A stretch of DNA of 49,842 nucleotides, from positions 1 through 49,842 of the forward strand of contig JAFUWG010000011.1 of the NCBI GenBank assembly GCA_017483605.1, written 5' to 3'. Positions 34,239 through 42,297 of the stretch are shown here, one piece after another (position 1 is the first letter of the stretch; each line of letters starts with the position of its first letter). The notes under the pieces are model-generated. The model did not search any database. It saw only the letters and a list, made by a program, of their open reading frames with translations, and had not been told where the DNA came from. A program made the position numbers and the translations under genes. The stretch is from Bacteroidaceae bacterium. Lineage in GTDB: Bacteria; Bacteroidota; Bacteroidia; Bacteroidales; Bacteroidaceae.

Positions 34239-35524
34239 GTCACAGTTGATTTTAGAGTTCCTGACGCCAAAGTCGTCACCATTTCATCACCTTCCTGCAC
34301 ATCATCCGCATTTCTGACCGCCTTTCCGCCAATGCGGGTAATGCTGAATCCCAATCGCAAAATCCGCTCCGGGCTTGCACTATCCAATTTGTTTTCAATC
34401 AGTTCCACACGTTGCTGTGCTCGTCTCAACACTTGGGGCGAGTACAGCAAGAGCCGCTTTTCCAGCATCGCCACCCCACCCTTTTCCTGCTCGATGCGCT
34501 GCAGGCTTTGATGGCTGGCAGCCGACGCCAACTGATGCAGACGCACCTCTTCCTTCGCCTTGACCGAGGCAAACAGCATCGGAATCTTGCTTGCCAACAG
34601 TTTCAGACGGGTCGATTCACTCAGCAGCCAATCGCCCACCATCTCCGTCAACTGAGCCGCCAATCCCTCCAGCATGTCCAGTTCCGCCTCCTGATGATGA
34701 ATCAGCAATTCTGCCGCCGCCGTCGGAGTCTTCACGCGAATGTGAGAGATGAGGTCCAACACCGTATCGTCCCGTTCATGCCCAATGCCCGTGATGATGG
34801 GCAAAGGGAATTGCGCCACATTTTCAGCCAGTTCCAGCGAGTCAAAGCCGCTGAGGTCGGAAGTCGCCCCACCCCCTCGGATGATGACCACCACATCCCA
34901 CTCGTCCATCCGTGCCGCAATGCGGTTCAGAGCCGCAATCACGCTCTTCTCCACGTCATTGCCCTGCATCGTGGCTTGAAACAGTTCCGTTTTGAACGCC
35001 AAACCTCGCTGATTGCTGTACAACTGATGGCAAAAGTCGCCATAGCCAGCCGCCGTTGCCGACGAAATGACGGCGATGCGTTGCAGCAGCCGAGGCAAAG
35101 GCAGTTCCTTGTTCATGGTGTCCACGCCCTCCTCCCGCAACTGGCGAAGAATCTCCTGCCGACGCTTGGCAATGTCGCCCAACGTATAAGTCGGGTCAAT
35201 GTCCGTCACATTGAGCGAATAGCCATACAGTTCGTGGAAAGTCACCTGCACCCTCACCAGCACCTGCATCCCAGCCGAAAGCGTCTGACCCGTCGTCTGT
35301 TCAAACATCGGCTTCAGCAGCAGCCACTTGTTCGCCCACACCTGTGCCCGTGCCTTTGCCACAATGCCATTGCCTCGGCTGTCCTTCTGCACAAACTCCA
35401 TGTAGCAGTGACGGTTCACGTGCAACTCACTGATTTCCGCACGAATCCAGTATTCCTTATCCAGTGTCAGTTCCAGCGTCTGCCTCACCAGATTGTTCAG
35501 TTCATATAGTGTCAGAGCATTCAT
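34223..35524 (-). CDS. xseA: Exodeoxyribonuclease VII large subunit
   Basis: Catalytic subunit of the single-strand DNA exonuclease XseAB. 433 residues. N-terminal OB-fold ('LTLYELNNLVRQTLE', 'WIRAEISEL'), catalytic domain with 'AVISSATAAGYGDFCHQL', 'VVIIRGGGATSDLSGFDS' and 'FPLPIITGIGHERDDTVLD', then a long helical region and the short C-terminal barrel 'ILRLGFSITRIGGKAV'. Overlaps the upstream gene by four bases and xseB by 16. Confidence 0.96.
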   Translation of the reverse strand: MNALTLYELNNLVRQTLELTLDKEYWIRAEISELHVNRHCYMEFVQKDSRGNGIVAKARAQVWANKWLLLKPMFEQTTGQTLSAGMQVLVRVQVTFHELYGYSLNVTDIDPTYTLGDIAKRRQEILRQLREEGVDTMNKELPLPRLLQRIAVISSATAAGYGDFCHQLYSNQRGLAFKTELFQATMQGNDVEKSVIAALNRIAARMDEWDVVVIIRGGGATSDLSGFDSLELAENVAQFPLPIITGIGHERDDTVLDLISHIRVKTPTAAAELLIHHQEAELDMLEGLAAQLTEMVGDWLLSESTRLKLLASKIPMLFASVKAKEEVRLHQLASAASHQSLQRIEQEKGGVAMLEKRLLLYSPQVLRRAQQRVELIENKLDSASPERILRLGFSITRIGGKAVRNADDVQEGDEMVTTLASGTLKSTVTWKKK

Positions 35525-36213
35525 ATCTTCGGGCGTTTTCCGTTCAGCACATGCAGGAAGTTGTCAAAATCACGGTCGATATGGCTCAATTCGTAGGGTT
35601 CCACATTCAGCGAGAACCGTGCAGGCAGATCGTCCAGCCCGAAATACGCCTTGATGAGACTCACCGCATTAAACGCCATATCGTGATGCCGCTTCACCAT
35701 TGCCATGCAGCACTTCCTCGCAATCACCTTATCCTCCACCAGTTTCAGCGTCTTGAATATCAAGTAATAAGACAAGGGAGAATCCACCTTCAGCAGCATC
35801 GAGAGCCGCGTCACCTCATTTTCCACATGGAACGCCGCAAACATCCCTTCCACCTGACCTGTCGTCTTCAACTTGGGCAGCATCATGTTACACAACTTCA
35901 CAATCGCCCCCTCGTCCGCCTCTTTCAAGTGTTCGTACAGCCTTTCCACGTGCTCACACGTCCAATCCAGCGTCCCATCCTTTGCCAGATGCTCCACAGC
36001 CACGATACCGCTCAAGAACGCAGCCCGTTTAAATATAATAATGTGTAACAGCGTTTCCCAAAACACATCATTCGCCAACGTCACCAGCACCTCTTCCCTC
36101 ATCACACGCTCCATCCGCCTGAACTCCATATTGCTCAGGCTTCTCAACACCCGCTCCATGCCCATCCAATCACGAGCATCGATGCACCGCACCATCCACT
36201 CCTTGTTTGTCAT
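35521..36213 (-). CDS. Conserved-looking cytoplasmic protein, unknown
   Basis: 230 residues, no signal peptide or membrane segment, predicted almost wholly helical and rich in Met, Leu, Glu and Arg ('RSLSNMEFRRMERVMREEVLV' zone). I do not recognise the family. The helical-repeat look (pairs of amphipathic helices of about 35 residues) resembles HEAT- or TPR-like scaffolds, but that is only an impression. Its stop overlaps the xseA start by four bases, so a link to DNA processing is possible. Confidence 0.75.
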   Translation of the reverse strand: MTNKEWMVRCIDARDWMGMERVLRSLSNMEFRRMERVMREEVLVTLANDVFWETLLHIIIFKRAAFLSGIVAVEHLAKDGTLDWTCEHVERLYEHLKEADEGAIVKLCNMMLPKLKTTGQVEGMFAAFHVENEVTRLSMLLKVDSPLSYYLIFKTLKLVEDKVIARKCCMAMVKRHHDMAFNAVSLIKAYFGLDDLPARFSLNVEPYELSHIDRDFDNFLHVLNGKRPKI

Positions 36214-36258
36214 AATCCGTCAACGCCTGCCCGTGCAGGCTCCGTCCCTTGCGAGAGG

Positions 36259-36987
36259 TTAAGCCTTCTCCTGCTCATCAAACTGCTTATGCATCAGTCG
36301 GTTGTCAGCCTCCAAGAGCCGCTTCATGTGACGGTTCACATACACCGCCATGAGGATGAACAGAGCCACGAATACCACCATGGCAAGCAGCATATAGAGA
36401 ACGCCCAACTCGAACGTCAGCAAAGCACAGTCAAACAAGCCGTGCAGCAACGTCGGCACAAGCAGAGAGCACAACAGCATCAGGCGGCGATGGCGGCGAG
36501 GTCCATACACCGACAGGGAGTAATAATAGCCCATGAAGACCGCAAAGAAGAAGTGTCCTGGCACACTGATGAGCGCCCGAGCCGCACCAAGCATTGCCAA
36601 GTTCGTCACATCCGTCATCAGGTAGCCGATATTCTCCAACCCGGCAAAACCCATGCCGATGCAAGCGGCATACACGATGCCGTCCATCCGCTCGTCAAAA
36701 TGCGGATTGTGACGCACCAGCAGCCAGAAGAACAGGAACTTCATCGCCTCTTCCGTCAAGGCAATCACCACAAAACTATAGTAAATCGATGTGCCCAACT
36801 CGCCCAGATAGCACTCAGGCCAAAAAGCCTCAATCAAAGCGGCTGGCACACACGCCATCGCACCATACCAGAACGACTTCAATATCCACGAAATCGGTTC
36901 ATGCTGGTACTTGTCCTTCCAATAGATGAAAGCAACCAGCAGCAAAGCCGGCAAGATGCCAGAGAGGATTGCAAGAAAATACAACAT
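36259..36987 (-). CDS. PrsW-family intramembrane metalloprotease
   Basis: 242 residues with about seven membrane helices. The three PrsW signatures are present: 'LTEEAMKFLFFWLL' (EExxK), 'SVPGHFFFAVFMGYYYS' (HxxF zone) and 'LLHGLFDC' (HxxxD zone), plus 'DGIVYAACIGMGFAGLEN'. PrsW of Bacillus cleaves an anti-sigma factor by regulated intramembrane proteolysis. No sigma or anti-sigma gene is nearby, so the substrate is unknown. The ATG overlaps the MORN gene stop by one base. Confidence 0.9.
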   Translation of the reverse strand: MLYFLAILSGILPALLLVAFIYWKDKYQHEPISWILKSFWYGAMACVPAALIEAFWPECYLGELGTSIYYSFVVIALTEEAMKFLFFWLLVRHNPHFDERMDGIVYAACIGMGFAGLENIGYLMTDVTNLAMLGAARALISVPGHFFFAVFMGYYYSLSVYGPRRHRRLMLLCSLLVPTLLHGLFDCALLTFELGVLYMLLAMVVFVALFILMAVYVNRHMKRLLEADNRLMHKQFDEQEKA

Positions 36988-37913
36988 TAGGCTTTCTTAG
37001 GTTTGATTTGTCTGAACACGAGCCAACACAACGACAAGAAGGCAAGACCAATCAGGACATAGCCAAACGGCGTCACCGCACCATTCGCAATGATGGCAGT
37101 CTTCAGCGATGTCATGATGCCCTTGACCGAAGGAGAAGCACCCACATACTTGTTATTATCCCAGTTTCCAGCCAATTCCGTGCCGCCAGCCGTGGTATAA
37201 ACGCCATAGCCATGACGGCGGTCGTTGTGGAAATTGCCCACATAGACAGAACCGTTCTTCGAGGTGTACTTGCCCTCACCTTCAAACTTCGAGAGCACAA
37301 AACTTCCCTCGTAGGTGGCGCCATTGGCAAAGGTATAGACGCCCTCGCCCTCTTTCTCGCCGTTCACCCAGTTGCCCACGTAAACGTCACCATTCTCATA
37401 CTTATAGGTGCCCACGCCGTTGCGTTCGTTATGCACATAATGCCCCATGTACTCGTCACCACAGGCAGCCACAAACGTGCCCTCGCCCGTGCGGTCATCG
37501 TCCACCCAGTCACCCTCATACGTGTCACCGTTCGACCACTTCAGTTTACCCTTCCCGTTACGCTTGCCAGCCTTCCAGTTGCCTTCGTACAGGTTATTCT
37601 TCTCCGCATAGTAGGCAGTGCCTTCGCCCTCCTGCTTGCCATCCTTGAAGTAGCCCTGATAGACATCGCCATCAGCCCATTTGTAGATGCCAAAACCATC
37701 GATTTTGCCATCCTTGAAACTACCCTCATAGACATCGCCGTTATCCCAAGTGTAAACGCCCTGTCCATGAATCACACCTTTCTTCTTCTGGCCCTTATAG
37801 GTACCAGCATTCCTTTTGTCTACCAATGACTTGACAGCGGGAGAGGCATCCTGGGCAGATGCGATACCTGCCATCAAGAAGAATGCCAACATCAAAATAC
37901 CAAACTTTTTCAA
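36987..37913 (-). CDS. MORN-repeat protein with N-terminal signal and C-terminal anchor
   Basis: 308 residues from TTG 37913, giving MKKFGILMLAFFLMAGIASAQ, a textbook signal peptide; there is no upstream ATG in frame and the first internal ATG would remove the basic part. About nine MORN repeats of 23 residues follow (GQGVYTWDNGDVYEGSFKDG and relatives) between roughly 50 and 250, then a membrane helix near the end (GYVLIGLAFLSLCWLVF) and a basic tail. MORN repeats are beta-hairpin ladders. It is coupled by a one-base overlap to the PrsW gene and has a TACTTTTG box at 37975-37982, so it heads a five-gene unit ending in xseB. Confidence 0.88.
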   Translation of the reverse strand: MKKFGILMLAFFLMAGIASAQDASPAVKSLVDKRNAGTYKGQKKKGVIHGQGVYTWDNGDVYEGSFKDGKIDGFGIYKWADGDVYQGYFKDGKQEGEGTAYYAEKNNLYEGNWKAGKRNGKGKLKWSNGDTYEGDWVDDDRTGEGTFVAACGDEYMGHYVHNERNGVGTYKYENGDVYVGNWVNGEKEGEGVYTFANGATYEGSFVLSKFEGEGKYTSKNGSVYVGNFHNDRRHGYGVYTTAGGTELAGNWDNNKYVGASPSVKGIMTSLKTAIIANGAVTPFGYVLIGLAFLSLCWLVFRQIKPKKA

Positions 37914-37974
37914 TGTCAAATTAGTTTTTAATGTAAAAGAATAAGAAATAAGTAGTTACAAAATTTTTCCGTTG

Positions 37975-37982
37975 CAAAAGTA
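37975..37982 (-). promoter_or_regulatory. -7 box of the MORN-PrsW-xseAB unit
   Basis: TACTTTTG on the minus strand, 62 bases before the TTG start. Confidence 0.55.
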
Positions 37983-38097
37983 TCGAGTTTTCCCCACCCC
38001 ACAAAATCTTTCCCCCTAAAAACGCATTTTCCCCCCGAATATTTACCAATTCCTGCTCCTTTTGTCCTCAAAAGCCCCCAAAACCACCCTCCAAACA

Positions 38098-38122
38098 CGT
38101 CACTCCTCGATGCGATTCATTG
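38098..38122. repeat. Possible degenerate partial copy of the dispersed hairpin repeat
   Basis: CACTCCTCGATGCGATTCATTGG resembles the reverse complement of the 3' half of the repeat at 41110-41169 (CCTCGATGCGTATCAATTCG), with a gap. It lies just past the end of the MG2-like gene. Confidence 0.35.
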
Positions 38123-38133
38123 GCTACACCGTG

Positions 38134-40923
38134 TTAAAAGTTCACGACAAATTTTCCATCTTTTGTGACACCTTCAACCTCCACATTTAAGTCAGTGCAT
38201 ACGTCATTATTATAAAATTCCACATGGGCACGTCCTTCCGCATCCGTCGTCACAGACGGATTCCAATAGAGCGTGTGGCGAACGTCTGGCACTTCGGGCA
38301 GCGGGATTTGGGAGTAATCGGGGGAATAGAACTCGGCAGGACGGTTGAAGCCCTTAAAGTGATACTCTCTCCCGTCACGGATAGGGCGATTGTCTTCGGG
38401 ATATGTGACAACATTGATGAACTTGGACGAGGCATAAGAGCCCGCCGTGAATTGTGTGAGGATGTCGGGGTTGCGATTCACCTTCCTGTCCAGATGGTAA
38501 ATCTGGTAAGGGACGGGACGCAACGGGTCGTCCGTCACCACGTCTATACGTTTCAGGAACGTAAAGAAGCGATTCCGCCATGGCAGCATCGTGTTGACCT
38601 CGACCATTGTCCAGTTGAAGCAGAGTATCGCCTCTTCGTTTAAGTCTGGCACGTATCGTCCGAAAGTGCTGTTGACCAGATAGTAGTAAAACTGCCTAAA
38701 ATCGAACTCGCCGTTGTCAAACTTATAGTCTGTGTCATAATACCCCATGTCCCACATCCAGTTCTCGTAGTCGAGGGCATCGATGCTGAACACGGGCTTG
38801 TCCCTCAGCCGTCTCTGGTGTGCCCTGCGTTTGGATTTCACCAGGACTTCGGGCAGGGTTGTCCCATAGTAAGAATCTTTGTCGTAAGACCTCCCGACAA
38901 GTGACTTGTCGAAGGTGTACTCCGGCTGGTTGATTTCGTACCAGTCATAGCCTCGCACATAGTTGGGGAAGAAATACTCCTTGCGGATGAAGATGCTGGG
39001 GTCATGCAGAAGATGCTCATAGTCGGACTTTTTGAACTTGTTCACATACTTCCCCCGCAGAATCAGTTGTGCCTCCCCGTAGAAAGGCTGATACTCTATG
39101 TTGAAGCGTCCGTCCGCCCCTGCCAAAATCTTCCCCTGATAGAGTGTCACGGAGTCGTTGCTGCTCAACGGCATCCGGAGCGAGCAGAAGACCTGTATGG
39201 GGCCAGGGGCTTTCTGGAAGACGGCCTTCCGGATGGTGTACGCCTTGCCGTGAATGACCATGTTCCGCTCGGGCTGGTAGTCGATGGTGAGCGAGTCGGG
39301 ATGTAAGGCGTCCTTCCATTCGTACCGCCTCCATCCCTGCACCAGCATCAGGTCGTCAAGGGCACGCCACGCATGATTGACGAAGTACCAGTCGGGATTT
39401 TCGACGAATCCCTTCAGGTCGCTTTGCAGGAGCAGTTCCGTCATGATGCTGCCCGTGTTGAAGGTCTCGTCAAGCCGTCCTTCATCACGCACGGAGAGGG
39501 AGAACGTCTGCCGGGCGAGGGGGCTTCCGTCTGGACGGGTGGCTTTGAGGTCAATCGAGATCTTTTCGTAGGGCTTGAGCGACGTGCCTTTTGTTTTCAC
39601 GGCGACATTATTACATAGGGCATCCTCGGTATCCGCCACGAAGAAGAGGCGGTCGCTGTAAATCCGCTCCGCCTCGTCGAAGAGCGTCACCTGGTTCACT
39701 CCTGCGGGGAAGAGTGACTTGGGCAGTTTGACACGCGTCTTTCCGTCAGCCATGTCCAGCGACAGGAGTTCCGTCATCCGCCCTCTGCACAGGAACGAAA
39801 GGTACAGGCGGCTGATGCCGGGGAGTGTCTTATAGACGGTGAAAGTGACGCTGTCCGCTCCTTGCCCGACAGACACGCTACACCCTTCGTCCTCTATCTT
39901 CGGCAGGGAGGGGGAGAAAGTCTTGTCGCCACAGAAGATTTTCACCTTGTACGAGTGCCCCCGCTGAGGATTGAACCAGAAATCGCCCCTGCCTGCATGG
40001 ACGGGCTTGATGCTGTCAATGACGGCACCGTCCTGAAGCAACACGCCAGACACATTCATGCGTCTGCCCTCGATGTCTCGTGCCTCCCACGCCACACGGA
40101 ACTTGTGCCCGTACACCAGGTGGCCGCCCTCCGGATAGAATTCCATATTGAAGTCCTTGCCCGTATAGACCTTCTTGAAGTCGCCCATCGTGATTTTCAC
40201 AGGCATCACCTTGCTGTTGTACAGGGAAGGCTTGGCGGGCTTCTGATAGACGGGGATGACTCTGGAAAACAGACCGCTGTAACTGCGAAAACGCAGCCGC
40301 TCAGCATCCTCTTCCACCGTCAGTCCGTTCTCGTAATCGCTGACGGTTCCATCTGAATCATAATAAGCAAGTTCCTCCCCGAATTTGATCTCCCTCATAT
40401 TGATTTTCCCCATTTCTGCTTCAACCGAACCCACCGCCGTTTCATGAGAAATTACTTCTGAAACGCCCAGTTTTCCATATTCGGGACGTGTCCTGCCATC
40501 TCTCAAAAGGCTTCTGCGTTCTCCTGCCCACCTTTTTGTCTTTTCATGCCCGAAGTTCATCATCCACTTCGTGTACGCCCTCACCTCGTAATACCCAGCC
40601 CACGCACTGTCGTTCAAGGCGAACTGCCCATTTGCCTGCCCGTCATAATCCACCACCAACTGCTGACGTTCCACCAGATAGCCCTGCTCGTTCAGCAGTT
40701 CCACATACAGCACACGACTTATGTCGGTAGGGCGATGATTATCCGCCCTCACGACATAAGCCTTATACCAGATGGTATCGCCTGCAAAGTAGCAATTATT
40801 ATCTATATGCAAATAGACTTTCTCCTGCACAATTGTTTGGTTGAACAGTTCGCCTGTCTGCTGAGCATAACTTGTCAGCGAACAGAGGCTAAGCCATACG
40901 AGGATAAAAGTTTTATGTAACAT
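38134..40923 (-). CDS. Large secreted MG2/alpha-2-macroglobulin-like protein
   Basis: 929 residues from ATG 40923, which gives signal peptide MLHKTFILVWLSLCSLTSYAQ; the open frame continues to 41016 but without family-like sequence and across a TAACTTTG promoter box. 'QEKVYLHIDNNCYFAGDTIWYKAYV' zone (about 30-60) is the MG2-type domain found in Bacteroidota proteins related to alpha-2-macroglobulin and TonB plug proteins. Further beta domains follow. The last part has 'TLPEVLVKSKRR' (plug-like) and 'YWNPSVTTDAEGRAHVEFYNND', a frequent ending of this group. Probably outer-membrane-associated or periplasmic. Function not known. Confidence 0.85.
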   Translation of the reverse strand: MLHKTFILVWLSLCSLTSYAQQTGELFNQTIVQEKVYLHIDNNCYFAGDTIWYKAYVVRADNHRPTDISRVLYVELLNEQGYLVERQQLVVDYDGQANGQFALNDSAWAGYYEVRAYTKWMMNFGHEKTKRWAGERRSLLRDGRTRPEYGKLGVSEVISHETAVGSVEAEMGKINMREIKFGEELAYYDSDGTVSDYENGLTVEEDAERLRFRSYSGLFSRVIPVYQKPAKPSLYNSKVMPVKITMGDFKKVYTGKDFNMEFYPEGGHLVYGHKFRVAWEARDIEGRRMNVSGVLLQDGAVIDSIKPVHAGRGDFWFNPQRGHSYKVKIFCGDKTFSPSLPKIEDEGCSVSVGQGADSVTFTVYKTLPGISRLYLSFLCRGRMTELLSLDMADGKTRVKLPKSLFPAGVNQVTLFDEAERIYSDRLFFVADTEDALCNNVAVKTKGTSLKPYEKISIDLKATRPDGSPLARQTFSLSVRDEGRLDETFNTGSIMTELLLQSDLKGFVENPDWYFVNHAWRALDDLMLVQGWRRYEWKDALHPDSLTIDYQPERNMVIHGKAYTIRKAVFQKAPGPIQVFCSLRMPLSSNDSVTLYQGKILAGADGRFNIEYQPFYGEAQLILRGKYVNKFKKSDYEHLLHDPSIFIRKEYFFPNYVRGYDWYEINQPEYTFDKSLVGRSYDKDSYYGTTLPEVLVKSKRRAHQRRLRDKPVFSIDALDYENWMWDMGYYDTDYKFDNGEFDFRQFYYYLVNSTFGRYVPDLNEEAILCFNWTMVEVNTMLPWRNRFFTFLKRIDVVTDDPLRPVPYQIYHLDRKVNRNPDILTQFTAGSYASSKFINVVTYPEDNRPIRDGREYHFKGFNRPAEFYSPDYSQIPLPEVPDVRHTLYWNPSVTTDAEGRAHVEFYNNDVCTDLNVEVEGVTKDGKFVVNF

Positions 40924-40955
40924 ACGCTTGAAGTGAGGGGTTATGAAACTGGCCA

Positions 40956-40963
40956 CAAAGTTA
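40956..40963 (-). promoter_or_regulatory. -7 box of the MG2-like gene
   Basis: TAACTTTG on the minus strand, 32 bases before ATG 40923; it supports the shorter start. Confidence 0.65.
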
Positions 40964-41109
40964 GGCACTTTTAGGAAATCTTGCAATAGGTTGTTACAGG
41001 TAAAAATTTCAACCAACTGATTTTCAACAAGAAAATTTTGATTTTAGGGGCAAATTGTAACAAAACGCCCCTCCCTCCCCCACGTCGTTTCCTCGTCTCG
41101 TATCAATTC

Positions 41110-41169
41110 ATGCACGGGTATTATATGATTACAACACCTCGACACGAATTGATACGCATCGAGGTAACG
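41110..41169. repeat. Dispersed repeat of about 60 bp, copy 2
   Basis: Matches 4866-4925 at about 49 of 60 positions. Here the left flank also pairs with it: CCTCG and CGTATCAATTC (41091-41108) are complementary to GAATTGATACG and CGAGG (41145-41163), making a long hairpin with a 3-base internal loop. Confidence 0.65.
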
Positions 41170-41234
41170 CAAGTTGAAGGTATGAGGGGAAAAGACCTAT
41201 AGAGAATAATTTGCAAAAATGCGTGCTTCAGCAC

Positions 41235-41315
41235 CCTCAAAACCGACCACGTCGTGGTCGATTGACCGACTACGTCGTCATCGGCTCGCCGACCACGACG
41301 TGGTCGGTTTTGAGG
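41235..41315. repeat. Triple-hairpin palindromic element, copy 2
   Basis: An 81-bp inverted repeat with perfect 26-bp arms (41235-41260 and 41290-41315), starting CCTCAAAA and ending TTTTGAGG. Three tandem near-palindromes lie inside: CCGACCACGTCGTGGTCG, CCGACTACGTCGTCATCGG and CCGACCACGACGTGGTCGG. Same ends and same three-part plan as 16388-16486 but different inner sequence. It lies in the 417-base gene-free stretch between the lipoprotein and the MG2-like gene (40924-41340), which also holds the dispersed repeat and the MG2 promoter. Confidence 0.8.
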
Positions 41316-41340
41316 AGTCGGGCTTATGCTATAGGGGCAC

Positions 41341-41460
41341 TTATTCGATTATTTCATCAGGGCTTCGGCGATGGTCGAACACCTCCAGCACGCCCTTGTC
41401 GTCAGCACAGGCGGACAACAGGAGCAACAACACAACGGACAAATACAGCAGTTTCTTCAC
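41341..41460 (-). CDS. Tiny 39-residue lipoprotein with a tail copied from the ispD 3' end
   Basis: Starts at GTG 41460, one base after the RelE stop, and reads MKKLLYLSVVLLLLLSACAD, a lipoprotein signal with lipobox LSAC (Cys18), then ends [12 protein letters not shown]. The last 11 codons lie in a 29-base stretch identical to the 3' end of ispD (42269-42297) but read in a different frame. A remnant of a longer lipoprotein gene cut by recombination is as likely as a real short lipoprotein. Two aspartates follow Cys-Ala, a sequence often linked to surface export of Bacteroidota lipoproteins. Confidence 0.55.
   Translation of the reverse strand: MKKLLYLSVVLLLLLSACADDKGVLEVFDHRRSPDEIIE
41344..41376. 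repeat. Direct repeat of the ispD 3' end, distal copy
   Basis: 33 bases matching 42265-42297 with one mismatch (29 bases from 41348 are identical), same orientation, 921 bases apart. The pair brackets the toxin-antitoxin locus. Confidence 0.85.
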
Positions 41461-41461
41461 T

Positions 41462-41761
41462 TTATTTCTTCTGATACACTTTCAGCGGTTGACGTGCAGA
41501 TGAACGGATGCTGAGAACCACTAATCTGCGAGAGTCGTAGCGAAAGATGATGGTAAATCCCATCAAAAAAAAGAAACGAACATCATTGCGAGTCGAAGGG
41601 CTACTGGCTGTAGGCATCAGTGCCAACCGCTCAAGGTCTTTCATCAGATTCCTCAAAAAGCGACGGCTATACTCATCCGACCCATTACGTTCATCGTAGA
41701 AAGTCAGTATTTTCTGCAACTGCATGGCAGAACGCCGGCCAAAGACAATCAGTCGAGCCAT
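41462..41761 (-). CDS. RelE/ParE-type toxin
   Basis: 99 residues, basic. 'LTFYDERNGSDEYSRRFLRNLMKDLERLALMP' zone and 'DVRFFFLMGFTIIFRYDSRRLVVLSIRSSAR' zone are the helix pair and C-terminal strands of the RelE/ParE fold. RelE toxins cut mRNA in the ribosome and ParE toxins act on gyrase; which applies cannot be told. The start overlaps the upstream small acidic gene by 13 bases, the usual antitoxin-toxin arrangement. Confidence 0.85.
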   Translation of the reverse strand: MARLIVFGRRSAMQLQKILTFYDERNGSDEYSRRFLRNLMKDLERLALMPTASSPSTRNDVRFFFLMGFTIIFRYDSRRLVVLSIRSSARQPLKVYQKK

Positions 41762-42000
41762 CGCGAAAACATTATTTTGAATTCATCCATCGAAACGACC
41801 TCGCCACGTTCCACTTCAGCCATCTCCTCCTCCAAATCAGGAGTGACCTGCAACACACCATCTACTACGTGGGCGTATGCCACATCGTTGGGGATACATA
41901 CATTCTCGTAGGCGTATGCCGCATTCATGGCAGGTTCTTGTGCTGTCATGCAACTGCCATCTTCTTCGTCCATCAAAGGATAGGATTTGCTTTCTTCCAT
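41749..42000 (-). CDS. Antitoxin partner of the RelE/ParE toxin
   Basis: 83 residues, strongly acidic. The C-terminal 'LEEEMAEVERGEVVSMDEFKIMFSRWLD' zone has the 'GEVVSMDEF' helix typical of antitoxins that wrap RelE-type toxins. The N-terminal half shows no clear ribbon-helix-helix or helix-turn-helix. Its ATG is 35 bases after a TATCTTTG box (42036-42043). Confidence 0.78.
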   Translation of the reverse strand: MEESKSYPLMDEEDGSCMTAQEPAMNAAYAYENVCIPNDVAYAHVVDGVLQVTPDLEEEMAEVERGEVVSMDEFKIMFSRWLD

Positions 42001-42035
42001 CGTTCTTCAATTTTATCTATATTCCTTTTCGCCCA

Positions 42036-42043
42036 CAAAGATA
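42036..42043 (-). promoter_or_regulatory. -7 box of the toxin-antitoxin operon
   Basis: TATCTTTG on the minus strand, 35 bases before the antitoxin start. A palindrome ACACGAGGCTCGTGT (42103-42117) lies 60 bases further upstream and could be an operator, though it is distant. Confidence 0.65.
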
Positions 42044-42264
42044 CGAAGTTTTTTCCATCCGCACAACAAGAAAAGGATAAAAAGAGGCGAATAAAGGCTG
42101 AAACACGAGGCTCGTGTATGTTGACCCGTGTAGCGGATGTAAACGAGGCACTTTGGCGGGTCGAGACCAGACAGCATAGCCCGTGTAGATGCGGATATTG
42201 ACGAACGACAACAACATGCACTCAGCATGTAGCCGTTGTTTCTGCCGCCTTCGGGGGTACTCTC

Positions 42265-42297
42265 TTCAATTATTTCATCAGGGCTTCGGCGATGGTC
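42265..42297. repeat. Direct repeat of the ispD 3' end, native copy
   Basis: Covers the last codons of ispD (TIAEALMK and stop) and a few bases beyond. See 41344-41376 for the copy. Confidence 0.85.

Noticed and set aside
41211-41503. Plus-strand open frames across the triple-hairpin element
   Set aside because: They translate a palindrome and the antisense of the toxin-antitoxin locus; composition is not protein-like.
42001-42264. Small gene between the antitoxin and ispD
   Set aside because: Several short frames exist but none has a start, family feature or lipobox; the stretch holds the toxin-antitoxin promoter, an ACACGAG palindrome and an imperfect hairpin (about 42207-42240) behind ispD.
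41344-42297. Integrative element with tRNA-type attachment sites
   Set aside because: The direct repeats are real, but there is no integrase, no tRNA and only about 0.9 kb between them, so only the repeat and a cautious hypothesis are reported.
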